From Motacilla alba alba (taxonomy: Eukaryota; Chordata; Aves; Passeriformes; Motacillidae): a stretch of DNA of 64,000 bases. Under the pieces are notes generated by a model that saw only the letters and a list, made by a program, of their open reading frames with translations, had not been told where the DNA came from and ran no database searches. The number at the start of each line of letters is the position of its first letter. The stretch's first letter is position 1. The stretch is taken from assembly GCF_015832195.1 (NCBI RefSeq), contig NC_052046.1:44588473-44652472 (forward strand). Direction: 5' to 3'. This document shows positions 1 to 10,499 of this stretch, piece by piece. Made by a program: the position numbers and the translations under genes.

Positions 1-97
1 TATATTGACAACATGATTGTGCAGGGCAACACAGGAGGAGTTTTTGAGAAAAGGAAGAAGACAGTCCAAATCCTCCTGAAGGCTGGTTTTACCACAT
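1..97 (+). pseudogene. Endogenous retrovirus pol, reverse-transcriptase fragment (left of nested LTR)
   Basis: This is the left fragment of a decayed retroviral pol gene whose upstream part lies outside the window. The first four codons read Tyr-Ile-Asp-Asn. This is where the YxDD catalytic motif of retroviral reverse transcriptase is expected, so the second catalytic aspartate appears replaced by asparagine. The frame then stays open through the residues following the motif up to position 97, where an unrelated LTR is inserted. Pol resumes at 740 in the same frame. Assignment rests on recognising the reverse-transcriptase motif and on the continuation downstream. The copy is inactive: it is interrupted, its catalytic motif is altered, and the downstream part has stops and frameshifts. 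Confidence 0.8.
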
Positions 98-733
98 TGT
101 TGTGGTCTGTCATTTTTATTGCAGATGATGTAAAGTTGGTATGTTCTGTTCACCCCTGTCCACTCCTGTTACATGGTTCTGCCCTGGTTCTCCCCTCCCC
201 ATCAGTTCATGCCAATCCCCTTATCTCCACCCCAATTGTCCTTATTTGTGATAATTCATTACTGTAACCCCTCCCCAGACCCCTATCCATCACTCAGCGT
301 CCCCTCCCGTTGTTCCAGAATCTTCTGCTGTTCCCGTCGAGTGATTGGATTAGGAGCTGGGGTCCCGCCCCCAGTTCAAATGCATTTGTTACCCCAACTG
401 TCACTCATTTGTAGCCCCCCTACCCCCCCTGTTTCCCGACTGGAGCTGGGTCCAGTTCCACCCCTGTTCTCCGCCTCCTTTATAACCCCGTGTAGCCGGC
501 TGCCCGGGGTCCCCGGTCGGCTGGTTCCCCTGGTGTTCAATAAAACCGGATTTCTATCCCCGGACGGAGACCCTCTTTTCTTCACTTTGCTGCAGCTGCC
601 TCTAAATATTCCAGCTAGGCGCTCTCTGGACACGGCAGTGCCTCCGGAGAGTGCCCCCCGGTGCTGGCTGTGTCGGAGGTAGCCGCCATCGATCCTGCTC
701 CCCCAGCCGGGAGCAGAGAGACACAGTGCAGCA
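98..733 (+). mobile_element. Solo LTR nested in ERV pol, 6-bp target duplication
   Basis: A 636-bp element starts with TG (98-99) and ends with CA (732-733). It is flanked by perfect direct repeats CCACAT at 92-97 and 734-739, the signature of retroviral integration. Internal landmarks fit an LTR in plus orientation: a TATA-like TTTATAA at 479-485, an AATAAA polyadenylation signal at 539-544, and a U5-like stretch to 733. The U3 part is C-rich. The flanks on both sides are reverse-transcriptase sequence of an older ERV, so this is a later insertion reduced to one LTR by recombination. A 6-bp duplication is typical of alpha/beta-retrovirus-like (class II) elements, so class II is inferred. The sequence does not resemble the LTR at 3255-3679, so the two are not a pair. 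Confidence 0.85.
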
Positions 734-739
734 CCACAT

Positions 740-2910
740 GGCCAAGTAAGACCAAGGGACCTACCCAGAAAACTCAGTTTTCAGGAGTAAAATGGCAAGA
801 TGGAGGTCATCAAGTAATCCATCATGGATGGATGACATGGTCACTGGAACAGCAGCTACGTCCCCACCAACCGTCAAGAAGGAAACAGGTTTGCCTAGGC
901 ACTGTGGGTTTTTGAAGGATGCATATTTCAGATTACAGTCAGATTTTAAAACCTCTCTATCAAGTGATACCAAATAAGAATGATTTCAAGCAGGGTCCTG
1001 AACAATTCAAGATTTTGAACAGGAATTAAAAAGGAGATTGCTCATGCAGTAGCCAGTCAGGACACTACAAGATGTAAAAAATACGCTCCACAGTGCAGCA
1101 GAGGAAGAATGGTCCTTCTGCAAGTAGATAGCAAAAGGGTATATGTGGAGATTCAACAATGACCCCTGGTATTCTGCCGTTGGGAATACAAACATTCCAA
1201 CATACAAAGGATCTGAGACCAGCTACAACTCCACTGAAGCAAAGACACTGGCAACTTAAGAAGGGGTTGGAGCTGTCTCAGAAATGATTGGCACCGAAGC
1301 ACAGCCCCTCCTGGTGCCCCAGCTTCCAGTGCTGGGCTGGATATTCAAAGAGAAAGTCCCTGCAACATATCATGCCACTGTGGAGTACCTGGATAACTCT
1401 GACCACACAGCAAGCTTGAATAGGAAACTCCAATCACCCAGGGATCTTGGAAGTCATCACTAATTGGCCCCAAGCTGAAAATTTTAGACTATCATCATCA
1501 TCATCATCAGAGGAGATGACGCATGCTGAGAAGGCCCCACCATACAATCAGCTACCTACAAATTAAAAGGAATATAATTTCTTTATTGACAGTTTCTTTT
1601 ATATTACAGGGACAAATCAAAAACAGAAAGCAGCCGTAGACAGACCTATATGACGAGTCACAGAAACTACTGAAGGAGAAGGTGGATCATGTCAGGTTGC
1701 AGAGCTGAAAGCCATCCAACTGGCTTTAGGTATCACTGAACGAGAGAAATGGCTAACAATCTACCTCTACACTTGCTCGTGGGATAGTGGCAAATGCTGT
1801 GTTGGGGTGACAGGACTGACAGAAAAAGGCCAGTTGGCAGTACAGAGGGAAACCCATATGGGATGATGAATTGTGGCAAGAAATCGCTGCCCTGGTAGAG
1901 AAGCTGGCTGCAGAAGAACATCATGAGATGCACATGCACCCAAGAGTCAGGCTGCTGAAGAGCATAGCAATAATGGAGAGGTGGATCAGGCCACCAAGAT
2001 TAAAGCGGCTTGGGTTAATCTGCATTGGCAATGTAAGAGCAAATTATTTCTGGCTCAGTGGGCTCAAGATGCCTCAGGTCATCAGAGAAGGGACACAACA
2101 CACATGTGGGGGCACACTTAACCATGGACAATGCCTCTCAGTTACCCATACCTGTGGAACATGCGCTGCCATCAAGCAGGCCGAGCAGGTAAGGCCTCGG
2201 TACGGTGGGTGGTGGTTGAAACACAGATATGGGGCAGCCTGGCAAACTGGTTACACCAATACACTGCTGCAAACCCACCACGGCAAGCGATGCAAGTGCT
2301 TACAATGGTGGAAACAACCACTGGGTGTCTGGACATGAACCCTGTGCCTCACACCAAGGCCCGAAACACCATCCTGGGCCTTGAGATGCAACTTCTGCAG
2401 CAACATGGCACCCCAGAAAGAACTGAGTTGGACTAATGGGACTCATTTCAAAAGGAGCCCCACAGACACATGGGCCAGAGAGCACAGAATTGAGTGGGTA
2501 CAATACATTGCCTATTATGCACTAGCCTCTGAGAAAACTGAACAGTACAATGGACTTTTAAAAATGACATGGAAAGAAATGGGTGGTGGCACCTTCAAAC
2601 ATGGGGATCTGCATTTAGCAGAGGCCATCTTGTTAGTTAATACAAGAAGCTCTACCAATCAAGCTGGTCCTGCCCAATCAAAATTAGTACGCACTGTAGC
2701 AGGGGATGAAGACCCTGTGGTATGAAGGAGAAATGTGTTAAGGAACACAGTCAGGACTGGTCCCACCTTTTTTCTAAGGCAAATCCATTCATAGGATTGG
2801 TTTTGCTCAAGGACCTGATGGCACTTGATGGGTAATGTAGAGAGACAAGGAAACATGAGGTGTACCCCAAGGGGATTCAATTTTTGGGTGAGAATGGTCT
2901 GTAATGTTCA
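740..2910 (+). pseudogene. Endogenous retrovirus pol remnant: RT end, RNase H, integrase
   Basis: Degenerate pol continues from the fragment at 1-97. In order it shows the end of the reverse transcriptase and its connection region (about 740-1500), an RNase H-like region (about 1640-1850), then integrase. Integrase landmarks are a Cys-Gly-Thr-Cys zinc-binding pair near 2150-2170, a core region at about 2220-2660 that includes NGTHF followed later by YNGLLK, and a C-terminal part fading out near 2900. Several frameshifts and in-frame stops break it, including a stop beside the second catalytic Asp near 2434. The place where I expect the first catalytic Asp reads Gly near 2243. No gag or env is recognisable. 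It is transcriptionally plus and followed by a plus-strand 3' LTR. The class is undetermined; an ERVL-like origin is a guess. Confidence 0.8.
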
Positions 2911-3254
2911 ATTGTACAATACTGTTTGCTGAATGACACTGCCACTGTATGCCATAAATACTATGGAGAATGAATATGGACTGTTCCAGATACACCAGTC
3001 GTGAGCTCCTGGTGCAGACTGCAACCAGGTGAAAGCAAGCCCTTCTGCCCTGGAAAACATCTAGAACAGACAGAACCCACAGTCATGGACTAAATGAACT
3101 CAACAGATACCTTGAAAGGACAGCCACTGACTATAGAAATGATACTCATGCTTGCATTCATATATATACACACAGACACACACACATGTGTAGCTAGGAG
3201 GTGTAGGACCTGGACATGATATAGATGGCATAGCATAAGGGGTGGAAAACATAC
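2911..3254 (+). other. ERV internal region between pol and 3' LTR, with purine tract and CA repeat
   Basis: No env-like reading frame is visible between integrase and the 3' LTR. A short alternating TA/CA microsatellite lies at about 3162-3189. A purine-rich stretch at 3233-3249 (AAGGGGTGGAAAA core) just before the LTR start fits a polypurine tract used to prime plus-strand synthesis. Assignment is by position and composition. Confidence 0.45.
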
Positions 3255-3679
3255 TGATTCTGGCCAGGACAGTTAATTTCTGCAGTAGCCAGGAGAAGCA
3301 AGCCTAGAAGTTTGATGTTAATCTGTACAACCTCAGGTACAGGTTGTAGGGGGGAGGCGTCCCTTCTGGTCAGGTAAGGTGGTGGAGCAGTCAGGGTATT
3401 GCTGGTTTCCACAGGGTGAGTGCTTGCATGTGAATCATTCACCTCTCTTGTACACTCTGTTGTTAATACTGTTGCTGTTACCCTTCGTTTTCTTGTTTCG
3501 TTTACTGTTTCCAGGAAATTGTTGCTATCTCAACCCTTGATCTTTGCCTTTTGTACCTCCAGTTCTTCTCTCCAGATGCCCCATAGAGGGGGAGAGGGGG
3601 AAGGGAGCAAGCAGTGCATATTTTGGAGTGTTTCAGTGGGAACATTAAATTGGGGAATACTGTTCCTAAATTCATAACA
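3255..3679 (+). mobile_element. 3' LTR of the decayed ERV
   Basis: This LTR-like region follows the polypurine-like tract and ends near a CA at 3678-3679. It has the same block order as the solo LTR at 54305-54851 read on its minus strand: an opening GGCCAG...AGTTAATTTC...CAGTAGC block, a central T-rich part, a GTTGC/CTATCTCAACCC block at about 3515-3537, a G-rich stretch, then a TTAAATT-containing end. That shared layout supports both calls. The start is uncertain by about 20 bp. The 5' LTR partner lies beyond the left edge, so the full element's target duplication cannot be tested. Confidence 0.6.
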
Positions 3680-3928
3680 GCTCCCTAGGCACATTCTGAG
3701 AATTAGCCATCTTTCTATCTCCTACCCCAGTCTGGGCTCTTTCCAGCAACATTCCCTGCCCACACCAGGTACCACTGACCTACACCTTCTCCTCTGCAGC
3801 ACATTTACTCCCTTGGAAGCCAACTTGGAGAGGAAACTGATGAAAGAATATTTGGTAAATAAACAAGGCAGTTTCTTCACTCTCAGAGCACAATGATACA
3901 GCCAAGGGCCACAGGGATGAGTTTCTGC

Positions 3929-5895
3929 CCACCAGAGAACATAGAACACACTGAGCTGGAAGGCACCCAACATGATCATCATGTGCAACTCCTGGCACTG
4001 CACAGAACATCCCTAAGAACCACACCATGTGCTTGAGAGTGCTGTCCAAACACTTCCTGAACTCTGTCAGGCTTGGTGCTGTGACCACTTTCTTGGGGAG
4101 CCTGTTCTAGTGCCCAATCACCTGCTGTGCAAAGACTCTCTCTCTAATGTCCAGCCTAAGCATCCCCTGACAAAACTTTAAGCCATTCCCTTGCATCCTG
4201 TCACAGGTCACCACAGAGAAGAGATCAGTGCGAGCCCCTCCTCCTCCACTTGTGAGGAAGTTGCAGACTGCAATGAGGTCTCCCTTCAGTCTCCTCCAGG
4301 CTGAACAGACCAAGGAACCTCAGCCACTTCTTTGGCTTCCCCTCCAGGCCCTTCATCATCTTGGTTGCCCTTTTCTGGATACCTTCTGGTAACTTCGTAT
4401 CTTTCTTATATTGAAGCAACCAGAACGGGCCCCAGCGCTTGAGGCGAGGCTGCTCCAGTGCAGAGCAGAGTGGGACAATCCCCTCTATTGCCTGGCTGCC
4501 TGATGCACCTCAGGACAGAGCTGGCCCTCCTGGCTGCCAGGGCACTGCTCACTCATATTAAACTTGCTCTCCTTAAGGACTCCTTGGTCTTTTCCCACTG
4601 CGCTGCTCTCCAGCAGCTCATTTCCCAGTCTATCCCAGGCGCAGAATCCAGCACTTTCCCTTGTTAAATTTCACACAGGTGGTAGTTCCCCAGACCTATC
4701 TTTCATCAAAGGCTCCCTGCAGGACCTCTCTTCCTCTCAAGGAGTCAATGACTCCTCCCAGTTCTGTATCATCAATCTTACTTATTGTGTGTTCAAGTCC
4801 TGTGTCCAAGTCATTTATGAAGATGTTGAAGAGCACAGAACTAAGGATGAAGCCCTGTGGAAACACCACTAGTGACAGGTCACACCAATCTGATGTCACT
4901 CCATTCACTGTAGCCCTTTGTGCCTGACCCATGAGCCAGCTGCTAACCCACCACATGATGCGTTTATCCAGCTGTGGGCTGGACATTTTCTCCAGAAGGG
5001 TTCTGAGAGAGACAAAAAAAAGTTCTACAGAAATCCAACAAGATCACATCAACTGGCCTCCCTTGATCATCTAGGTGGGTTACCTTATCTTCAAAGGAAA
5101 TTTGGTTGGATAAGCAGGACTTTTTCCTCATGAAGCTGTGGTGGTTGTGGCCAATCACTGCACTGTCTTTCAGGTATTTTTCAATACCTTCCAGATTAAT
5201 TTTCTGCATTATTTTACCAGGCACTGAACTGAGACTGACAGGCCTATAATTTCCAGGATCATCATTCTTGCCCTTCTTGAAGATTAGACAGTTTCCAGTC
5301 AACTGGGACCTCTTCAGATGCTCAAGACCATTCCAAAATCATTAAGAGAGACCTCACAATGACATCAACCAGTTCTTTGAGTATTTCTGCATAAATCCCA
5401 TGTGGTCCCATAGACACATGAGGATCCAGATGGAGAAACCGATCCCACACAAGTTCATGGTCAGCTGGGAGTTGGTCATCCTCACATCCATGGTGCCTCA
5501 ATGCACTGAGCCATTCTGCATTGCCTTTTTCTATTGACTTATTTTTTAAAAAATCTTTTTGTTGTCCCACACAAGTACTGGCAATGTTCAACTCCAGCTG
5601 AACTTCGTCAGCTGGAATTTTCTCTCTACAGTGGTGAGCAGCAAATTTGTATTCTTCACACATCGCCTGACCTTTCTTCCATGGATGAACAGCTTTTTTT
5701 TTTTTTGTTAGCTCCTCAAGATCCCTGGTCATTCAAGTTAGCCTTCTGCCTGGCCTGGATTTGCCTGCCCCTGTGCCCTTAGGAGGTGGTGGCCAGTATT
5801 GATGGATCCCAGCACCTTGAGAAGCATTTTTCCAAGGAACCTTACTAACTAGCTCCCTGAGCAGCCTGACTAGTTCCCTGAGCAGTCTGCTCTCC
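3929..5895 (-). mobile_element. CR1 LINE, 5'-truncated, with broken reverse-transcriptase ORF
   Basis: A minus-strand CR1 retrotransposon. Its coding part (about 5895 down to 4700) shows the region before the reverse transcriptase (residues like HHCREKIPADEVQLEL at about 5580-5640), the segment with LPADHELVWDRFLHLDP and SMGPHGI (about 5390-5480), then NYRPVSL and VILLDFC of the RT palm (about 5000-5250). Frameshifts separate these blocks, so the copy is dead. The 3' UTR (about 4600 down to 3929) is typical CR1 and ends near a degenerate tail after ACACTGAGCTGGAAGG. No 5' UTR or ORF1 is seen, as usual for 5'-truncated avian copies. A 21-bp tandem duplication (5848-5889) sits at its 5' end. 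Confidence 0.85.
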
Positions 5896-6564
5896 CTGTG
5901 TCCAGTGCTGGACTCCAGAATGCACACTGAGAGGAGCCAGAGCAGCACCACATTCCCTCCTGTCATCCTGCAGAGGCTGCAAGAGATGTACTCAGGAGGT
6001 GCATGGGCAACATGAATTCAGCGAGTGGACAGTGAAGGAACAACCCTTCCCAGGTCTCAGACTTCTCACAGATGCTGCACAACAGCCTCCCACAGCTGGG
6101 AGGTAGCACAGATCTCAGCAGCTGCCCCCAAAGTGCTCAATAAACCACAGCTTGTCAGTGAGCCAGCAACAACAGCAAACAGCACTGTTTCCTCTCACAC
6201 TCTGCCAAGTGTGAGGTAGCATGCCTCAGTTTCCTCAGGCTTTGGAACAATTATTTGTCCCCAGCTGCTACTGCATGCTTAGGGCATGTAGCTGGCAATT
6301 ACTGTAGGTACTCTGGAAACAACTGCTTGGCTTGTTTAAGTCCTGCATGATCCTGTGCACATTTTAGAGAAAGTTCTAACTACTAATATTAACAGGAGAC
6401 CTACAGGGAGCAGAGACCTCCTAAATGTGTGCCACAAAGCAGTTACATGTTGGATTTCGCAATTTAAAAGAAGGGTATATTTAGCATCATGCTTCAGGGC
6501 ATGATGAAACCTGGAACTGAGCAACAGACCTCCCACTGCCCAACAGCTCCACCCCCCCCCCCCC

Positions 6565-6597
<33 letters not shown>

Positions 6598-7549
6598 ATT
6601 CTAAGCGGGTGCTCCAGCTTGGCTCCACTCCCCCTGCCTCAGGACCAGGCAGTTCATGTTTGTGCAGGCATGCTCCATTTCCACCGCCTTCAGCAGGCAG
6701 GACTTTGTGGGTGCCTTTGATCTGATATGGTCTCATGGCATCAGACCCCCAGAAATGCATTTGCAAAAAGGGATAAGAAGTAAGTGCACATCTTCTAGAT
6801 TTTCATTAGAAAAAAAATTCCCACTTAAGTAACCTCAGTCAAATGAGTTAAACTCATTTAAATCCCCTTAAACACCAGAACACCAGCAATTGTGCCAACA
6901 GGCCACTGCTACACAAACTTGGTGTTTTGACTTCTGAAAAAAAAAAACACTAAAAATAAACATTGTTGAGGTCTGATTCTAGTGTAAAAAGCAAAGAAAA
7001 TGGAAGGGCTGGGTCTTCAAACACCCACGCCAACAGTTACCAAACTCACTACAGCTTTTTCCACGTTGAAGCTTTTGCTGTTCTGCACGTTCCTGGATTC
7101 CTCAGGGAGACATAGAAAGGGGAGCTGCCAAACCACACCAAACCCTGGTCTTAGTGCACTGCAGCAAAGCAGGGTAAGCTCCAAAAGGCATCAGCCAGAG
7201 AGTCTGTGCAGATCAGCTGCAATCAACACTGTAACTCCTCACTAGCACCTGGCAGACTACAAATCCCCTGTTTTGCCAGTGACTGGACACTTTCCTCCAG
7301 CGTCTCAAGGACCATCCCTAGGCAGGTCCACGCAAATATTTCCCTCTCCACGTGGCCACCACTCCAGTAGCACTAGAATAGGATAGCACACAAAACCAAA
7401 CAGAAGAGGAAAGCTCTGCCACTAAAATATATCACAGTCCTCTATTCATCTTCTTACATCCCAAAAGAACAAACATGTAAATCAGCAACAACACTGCAAA
7501 CAGCACTGTAACTAAAATAAGAATATGAAGTCCACAAATGGAATTGTAC
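5896..7549. other. PSD3 intron 6 (part), no gene seen
   Basis: This follows PSD3 exon 6 in the direction of transcription. I looked on the minus strand for the next exon, which should carry the SEC7 catalytic-glutamate segment (expected FSLVGETQER-like residues), and did not see it. A long poly-C tract lies at 6552-6596; the rest is unremarkable AT-rich sequence. Confidence 0.5.
6552..6596. repeat. Poly-C homopolymer tract
   Basis: 45 bases of C with a single T at 6565, leaving an uninterrupted run of 31 C at 6566-6596. The minus strand, which is the sense strand of PSD3 pre-mRNA here, is therefore poly-G and could form quadruplexes. Homopolymer length is prone to sequencing and assembly error. 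Reading frames across it (polyproline or polyglycine) are not genes. Confidence 0.95.
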
Positions 7550-7630
7550 CTGAGTGAACAGTCCAACGTCATGCCTGTGAAGTCAAAAAATTTAAGATAT
7601 TCTTCAGCCACAAGCTTGCTGAATTCATTG
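7550..7630 (-). CDS. PSD3: PSD3 exon 6: SEC7 domain segment
   Basis: An 81-bp coding exon encoding NEFSKLVAEEYLKFFDF, then TGMTLDCSLR, the second part of the SEC7 domain N-terminal helices of the EFA6/PSD ARF6 exchange factors. The acceptor is TTCTTTAG before 7630 (AG at 7631-7632) and the donor is CAG|GTACAA with GT at 7548-7549. Phase is consistent: exon 5 leaves two bases (AA), this exon supplies C to complete an Asn codon, and it ends with two bases (AG) awaiting the next exon. Human PSD3, from memory, reads TLDQSLR where this has TLDCSLR. The next exon, with the catalytic glutamate, is outside or not detected. The intron to exon 5 is only 102 bp. Confidence 0.93.
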
Positions 7631-7732
7631 CTAAAGAAAAGCGAAGAAATACATAAAGGTTATCATTCAAGAGTGAACTCCTCCATAACTATCAATAAGA
7701 ATGGTCAAGCACATACTCATATCAGCACATAC

Positions 7733-7939
7733 TTTTTACCCAAATGCTTTGCCACATCAGAGCGTTTGAATCTATCCAGATGGTAGAGGCGCTTAGCCAG
7801 GCGCCTGGCTGCTTCCAAATTGCTGCTGCTGCCATTGCTGAGGTCGTGGCCAAGGGCTCCAGTGGCATCTTTATCCTGAAGTTCATTGCTCCCCATGGCT
7901 GCACTGGAGTCTAACACCACATTCTGTAGGCCAACATTG
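7733..7939 (-). CDS. PSD3: PSD3 exon 5: linker and start of SEC7 domain
   Basis: A 207-bp exon. Its first half encodes a poorly conserved acidic and serine-rich linker beginning NVGLQNVVLD. Its second half encodes SNGSSSNLEAARRLAKRL, then YHLDRFKRSDVAKHLGK, the start of the SEC7 domain that catalyses GDP/GTP exchange on ARF6 at the plasma membrane. The acceptor is a pyrimidine-rich tract ending CTCACAG (AG at 7940-7941); the donor is AA|GTATGT with GT at 7731-7732. The joining codon with exon 4 is AG+C (Ser) and with exon 6 AA+C (Asn), both matching the family protein. The residues and exon boundary agree with vertebrate PSD3 more closely than with PSD, PSD2 or PSD4 as I remember them. Confidence 0.95.
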
Positions 7940-10410
7940 CTGTGAGATTGAAAGAATATGGAAAGCAGAAAAAAAAGAACATTAGAGTTTTCCCTTAGAA
8001 CAGCAGGCAATTAACTGAACAGAGGCAGGATGACACATGTAACAAAATTCACTTAATTGAAGAAGCAGTGTTGAACGGGAACATTCATTTAGCAGTCAGC
8101 AAAAGTTAGGGGCTTTTAACAAACAGTCCAAACAACATGGTCTTTCCTTCTGACTGTGCTAAGTATCCTCAACTTAGGCTCACTTCAGAGAGAGCTCTTT
8201 GCTATTATCAGCCTACAACTGCAACTGCACCAATGCTTCTTGCATTAGTATTTTTTAACCCAATTGGCTTGAAGAGGCCTCTTTAAAAGTAGAAAATTAA
8301 CCATTTTCCAGGAGAAATGCAGTGATTAAGCTAGGGTGATCAGTTACTCCAAGCTGAATCAGAACAAGTCCCTTCCTCATTCTTCCCCAGTTGTCCTGGA
8401 AACAATGCAATTCCTTAAATCTAAAATAATATTACCAGAACTCTCAGTGGCTTCTGTGTCACCCATGAGCAGTGGACATCCCATGGGAAGGCACTGCTAG
8501 AAAAAGCAGGACTCGGAGCAAGGTACCCAGTTTGGATTATGAGAGACACCAGGCACCCATGCCAGCCTGGAGAACTCCTTGCTTCCCTCCTGCTCCCTCA
8601 TGGTGGCAATTATTTCCCTCACCAGCTGCTCAAAGTCAAAATGTTCAGCATGGCAATCCCAAGGCACTTCAGATAAATCATGCACTTACAGATTCCTCCC
8701 ACCCCTAGTACAATAGGAGAGCTCTGGCTGAGCTGTATGCCTGCTTTGCTTCTCCCATGAAAGAGGCAAGAGCCCGCCGCACCAAAAAGCACACCCACAC
8801 ACGCACCCCTACATAAAGGCAGACTTTGAACTTTAGAAGAGCTTTTCTCTGACACTGGCATGAAAATTTTTGTAAAATCTCAGCTCTGTGTATGTATGTG
8901 TGTGTGCACTTGACAGCGTTTCTATTTTTATTTCTATATTTTTATACTATTTAGAAATTCTTTTTACTAAAATGCCATTTACACAGGGATAATGAATGAT
9001 CAGCAAGGGTCATGCACAGGACAGTACAAGTGGAATGAGTTAAAGATGAATTTGTACATGCAGCACTTTAAACAACATACCACAGCTTCACATACCACTG
9101 TAATTTTCAGACTTGACAAGCCATGGTTAAAACAACTGATCACTGTGTTCCAGTAACAACTGTCTAGCCATTTACTCAAATGTCTGCTAGCCACCCATTA
9201 ACTCCTCAAAGATGAGATTTTATGTAAGGTGAGATTAAAAGAAAACAATTAGGTATTCTGAATGCCACAAATCATCATCTACTTCCTACCTCACTTCTCA
9301 TGCATGGTTTAAGAGAAGGACATCTACAGAACAGAGATTTGCCCATTTTACCTCTGTTTCCATGCTTTCAGTGCTTCTACAACATCAGAAACATCACACA
9401 TTCACCCTGTGAGTACAACTTCTTTATCAAGTATCTGGGGAAAACAGAAAATCTAACCAGTTCCTGCAAGAACTGGGGATTTGCACTGGTTTGCAATTAT
9501 TTCAGTGTAAATAAAATGGTGCTATAACAAAAGGGAGTTAGTCTCAATGCCTAGTAGGAAATAAATACTGTAAATACAATTCCAACAACACTAATATTAC
9601 TGGCTATCAGTTATCCTAGAAAAGAAAAAAAGCTCCTCCTGACATCATTGTTGTGGAAAATGCCTTCTTGGCTGTATCCAAAGCCACTGGCAAATGTGAA
9701 ACTCTCTAAATTTGGCCTATACCAAACTAGTGAAGAAAGCAAATGACAGAGCACCCTGACACAAGCCCTGAGCAACACCTTGTCCATTCAAATCAGGCAC
9801 GACTCATTCCAACTTCCCATCTCTAACAATTGACAAGAGCAAGGCATACCCAGGTAAGCTAACAAATCTACAGAGTCTTTAATGTAAAAATGCTGCTTGA
9901 AAAGCCATGCCAACTCACAGAGCCTCACCTCATTATACATCACAATCTTCTTTCACCACTGCTCCTTATTAAAGGTAGTATTTATAGCCCTGAAAGATGG
10001 CCAAAGCTGACAAGAAACATCTGTACCCTGCTAGGAACTAGTGCACTATGGGATTCAACATTACCACAAACCACCAAAAGTTTAGAAAGAAAGGAAGTGC
10101 CAGCATCTGCCACTTAAGTGAAATTAACAGTACAGCAGCTCCCAGTTTCTGCTTTGCCTCTCGGAACCATGGCTGGGATGTGAAGGAGGAACAACACCCA
10201 GCAGAAGGGAGGGTGTGCTCTTTTCCCTGTTTGCCAAAACTAGTCAACAGGGCTGCATAAGAAAAACTATCTTCTAACTTCTCCATTCTAAAGCTTCATA
10301 CTGACTGAGGGTGCCCATACATGCATTGATGTATGGGATGCTTCCTTCTGCTATTCCAGTAGTTAATTCTGACAGCTGATTAGCTTATTACTTAGTACAA
10401 AGGGGGGCTA

Positions 10411-10499
10411 AGTAAGTACTTTTTGTACCTGGTACAAGAAGTAAGTACTAAGTGAGTACTTTTTGTACTCACAAAGTATAAGGTATAAGTACAAAAAGT
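10411..10499. repeat. Cluster of direct and inverted AAGTACTTTTTGTAC repeats
   Basis: The motif GTACTTTTTGTAC occurs at 10416-10428 and again within 10455-10469. Its complement GTACAAAAAGT follows at 10489-10499, so a stem with a loop of about 20 bases can form between 10458-10468 and 10489-10499. The spacer contains more GTA/TAAGTA variants. It lies inside PSD3 intron 4 and no transposon family was recognised. Confidence 0.75.

Noticed and set aside
98..3679. Reading the LTR at 98-733 and the LTR at 3255-3679 as the 5' and 3' LTRs of one provirus
   Set aside because: They do not resemble each other, and reverse-transcriptase sequence lies on both sides of the first one with a 6-bp duplication, so it is a nested insertion.
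6494..6766. Polyproline and polyglycine frames across the poly-C tract
   Set aside because: Created by the homopolymer, not by coding selection.
5896..7549. The next PSD3 exon carrying the SEC7 catalytic glutamate
   Set aside because: Looked for on the minus strand and not seen; probably beyond the left edge of the window.
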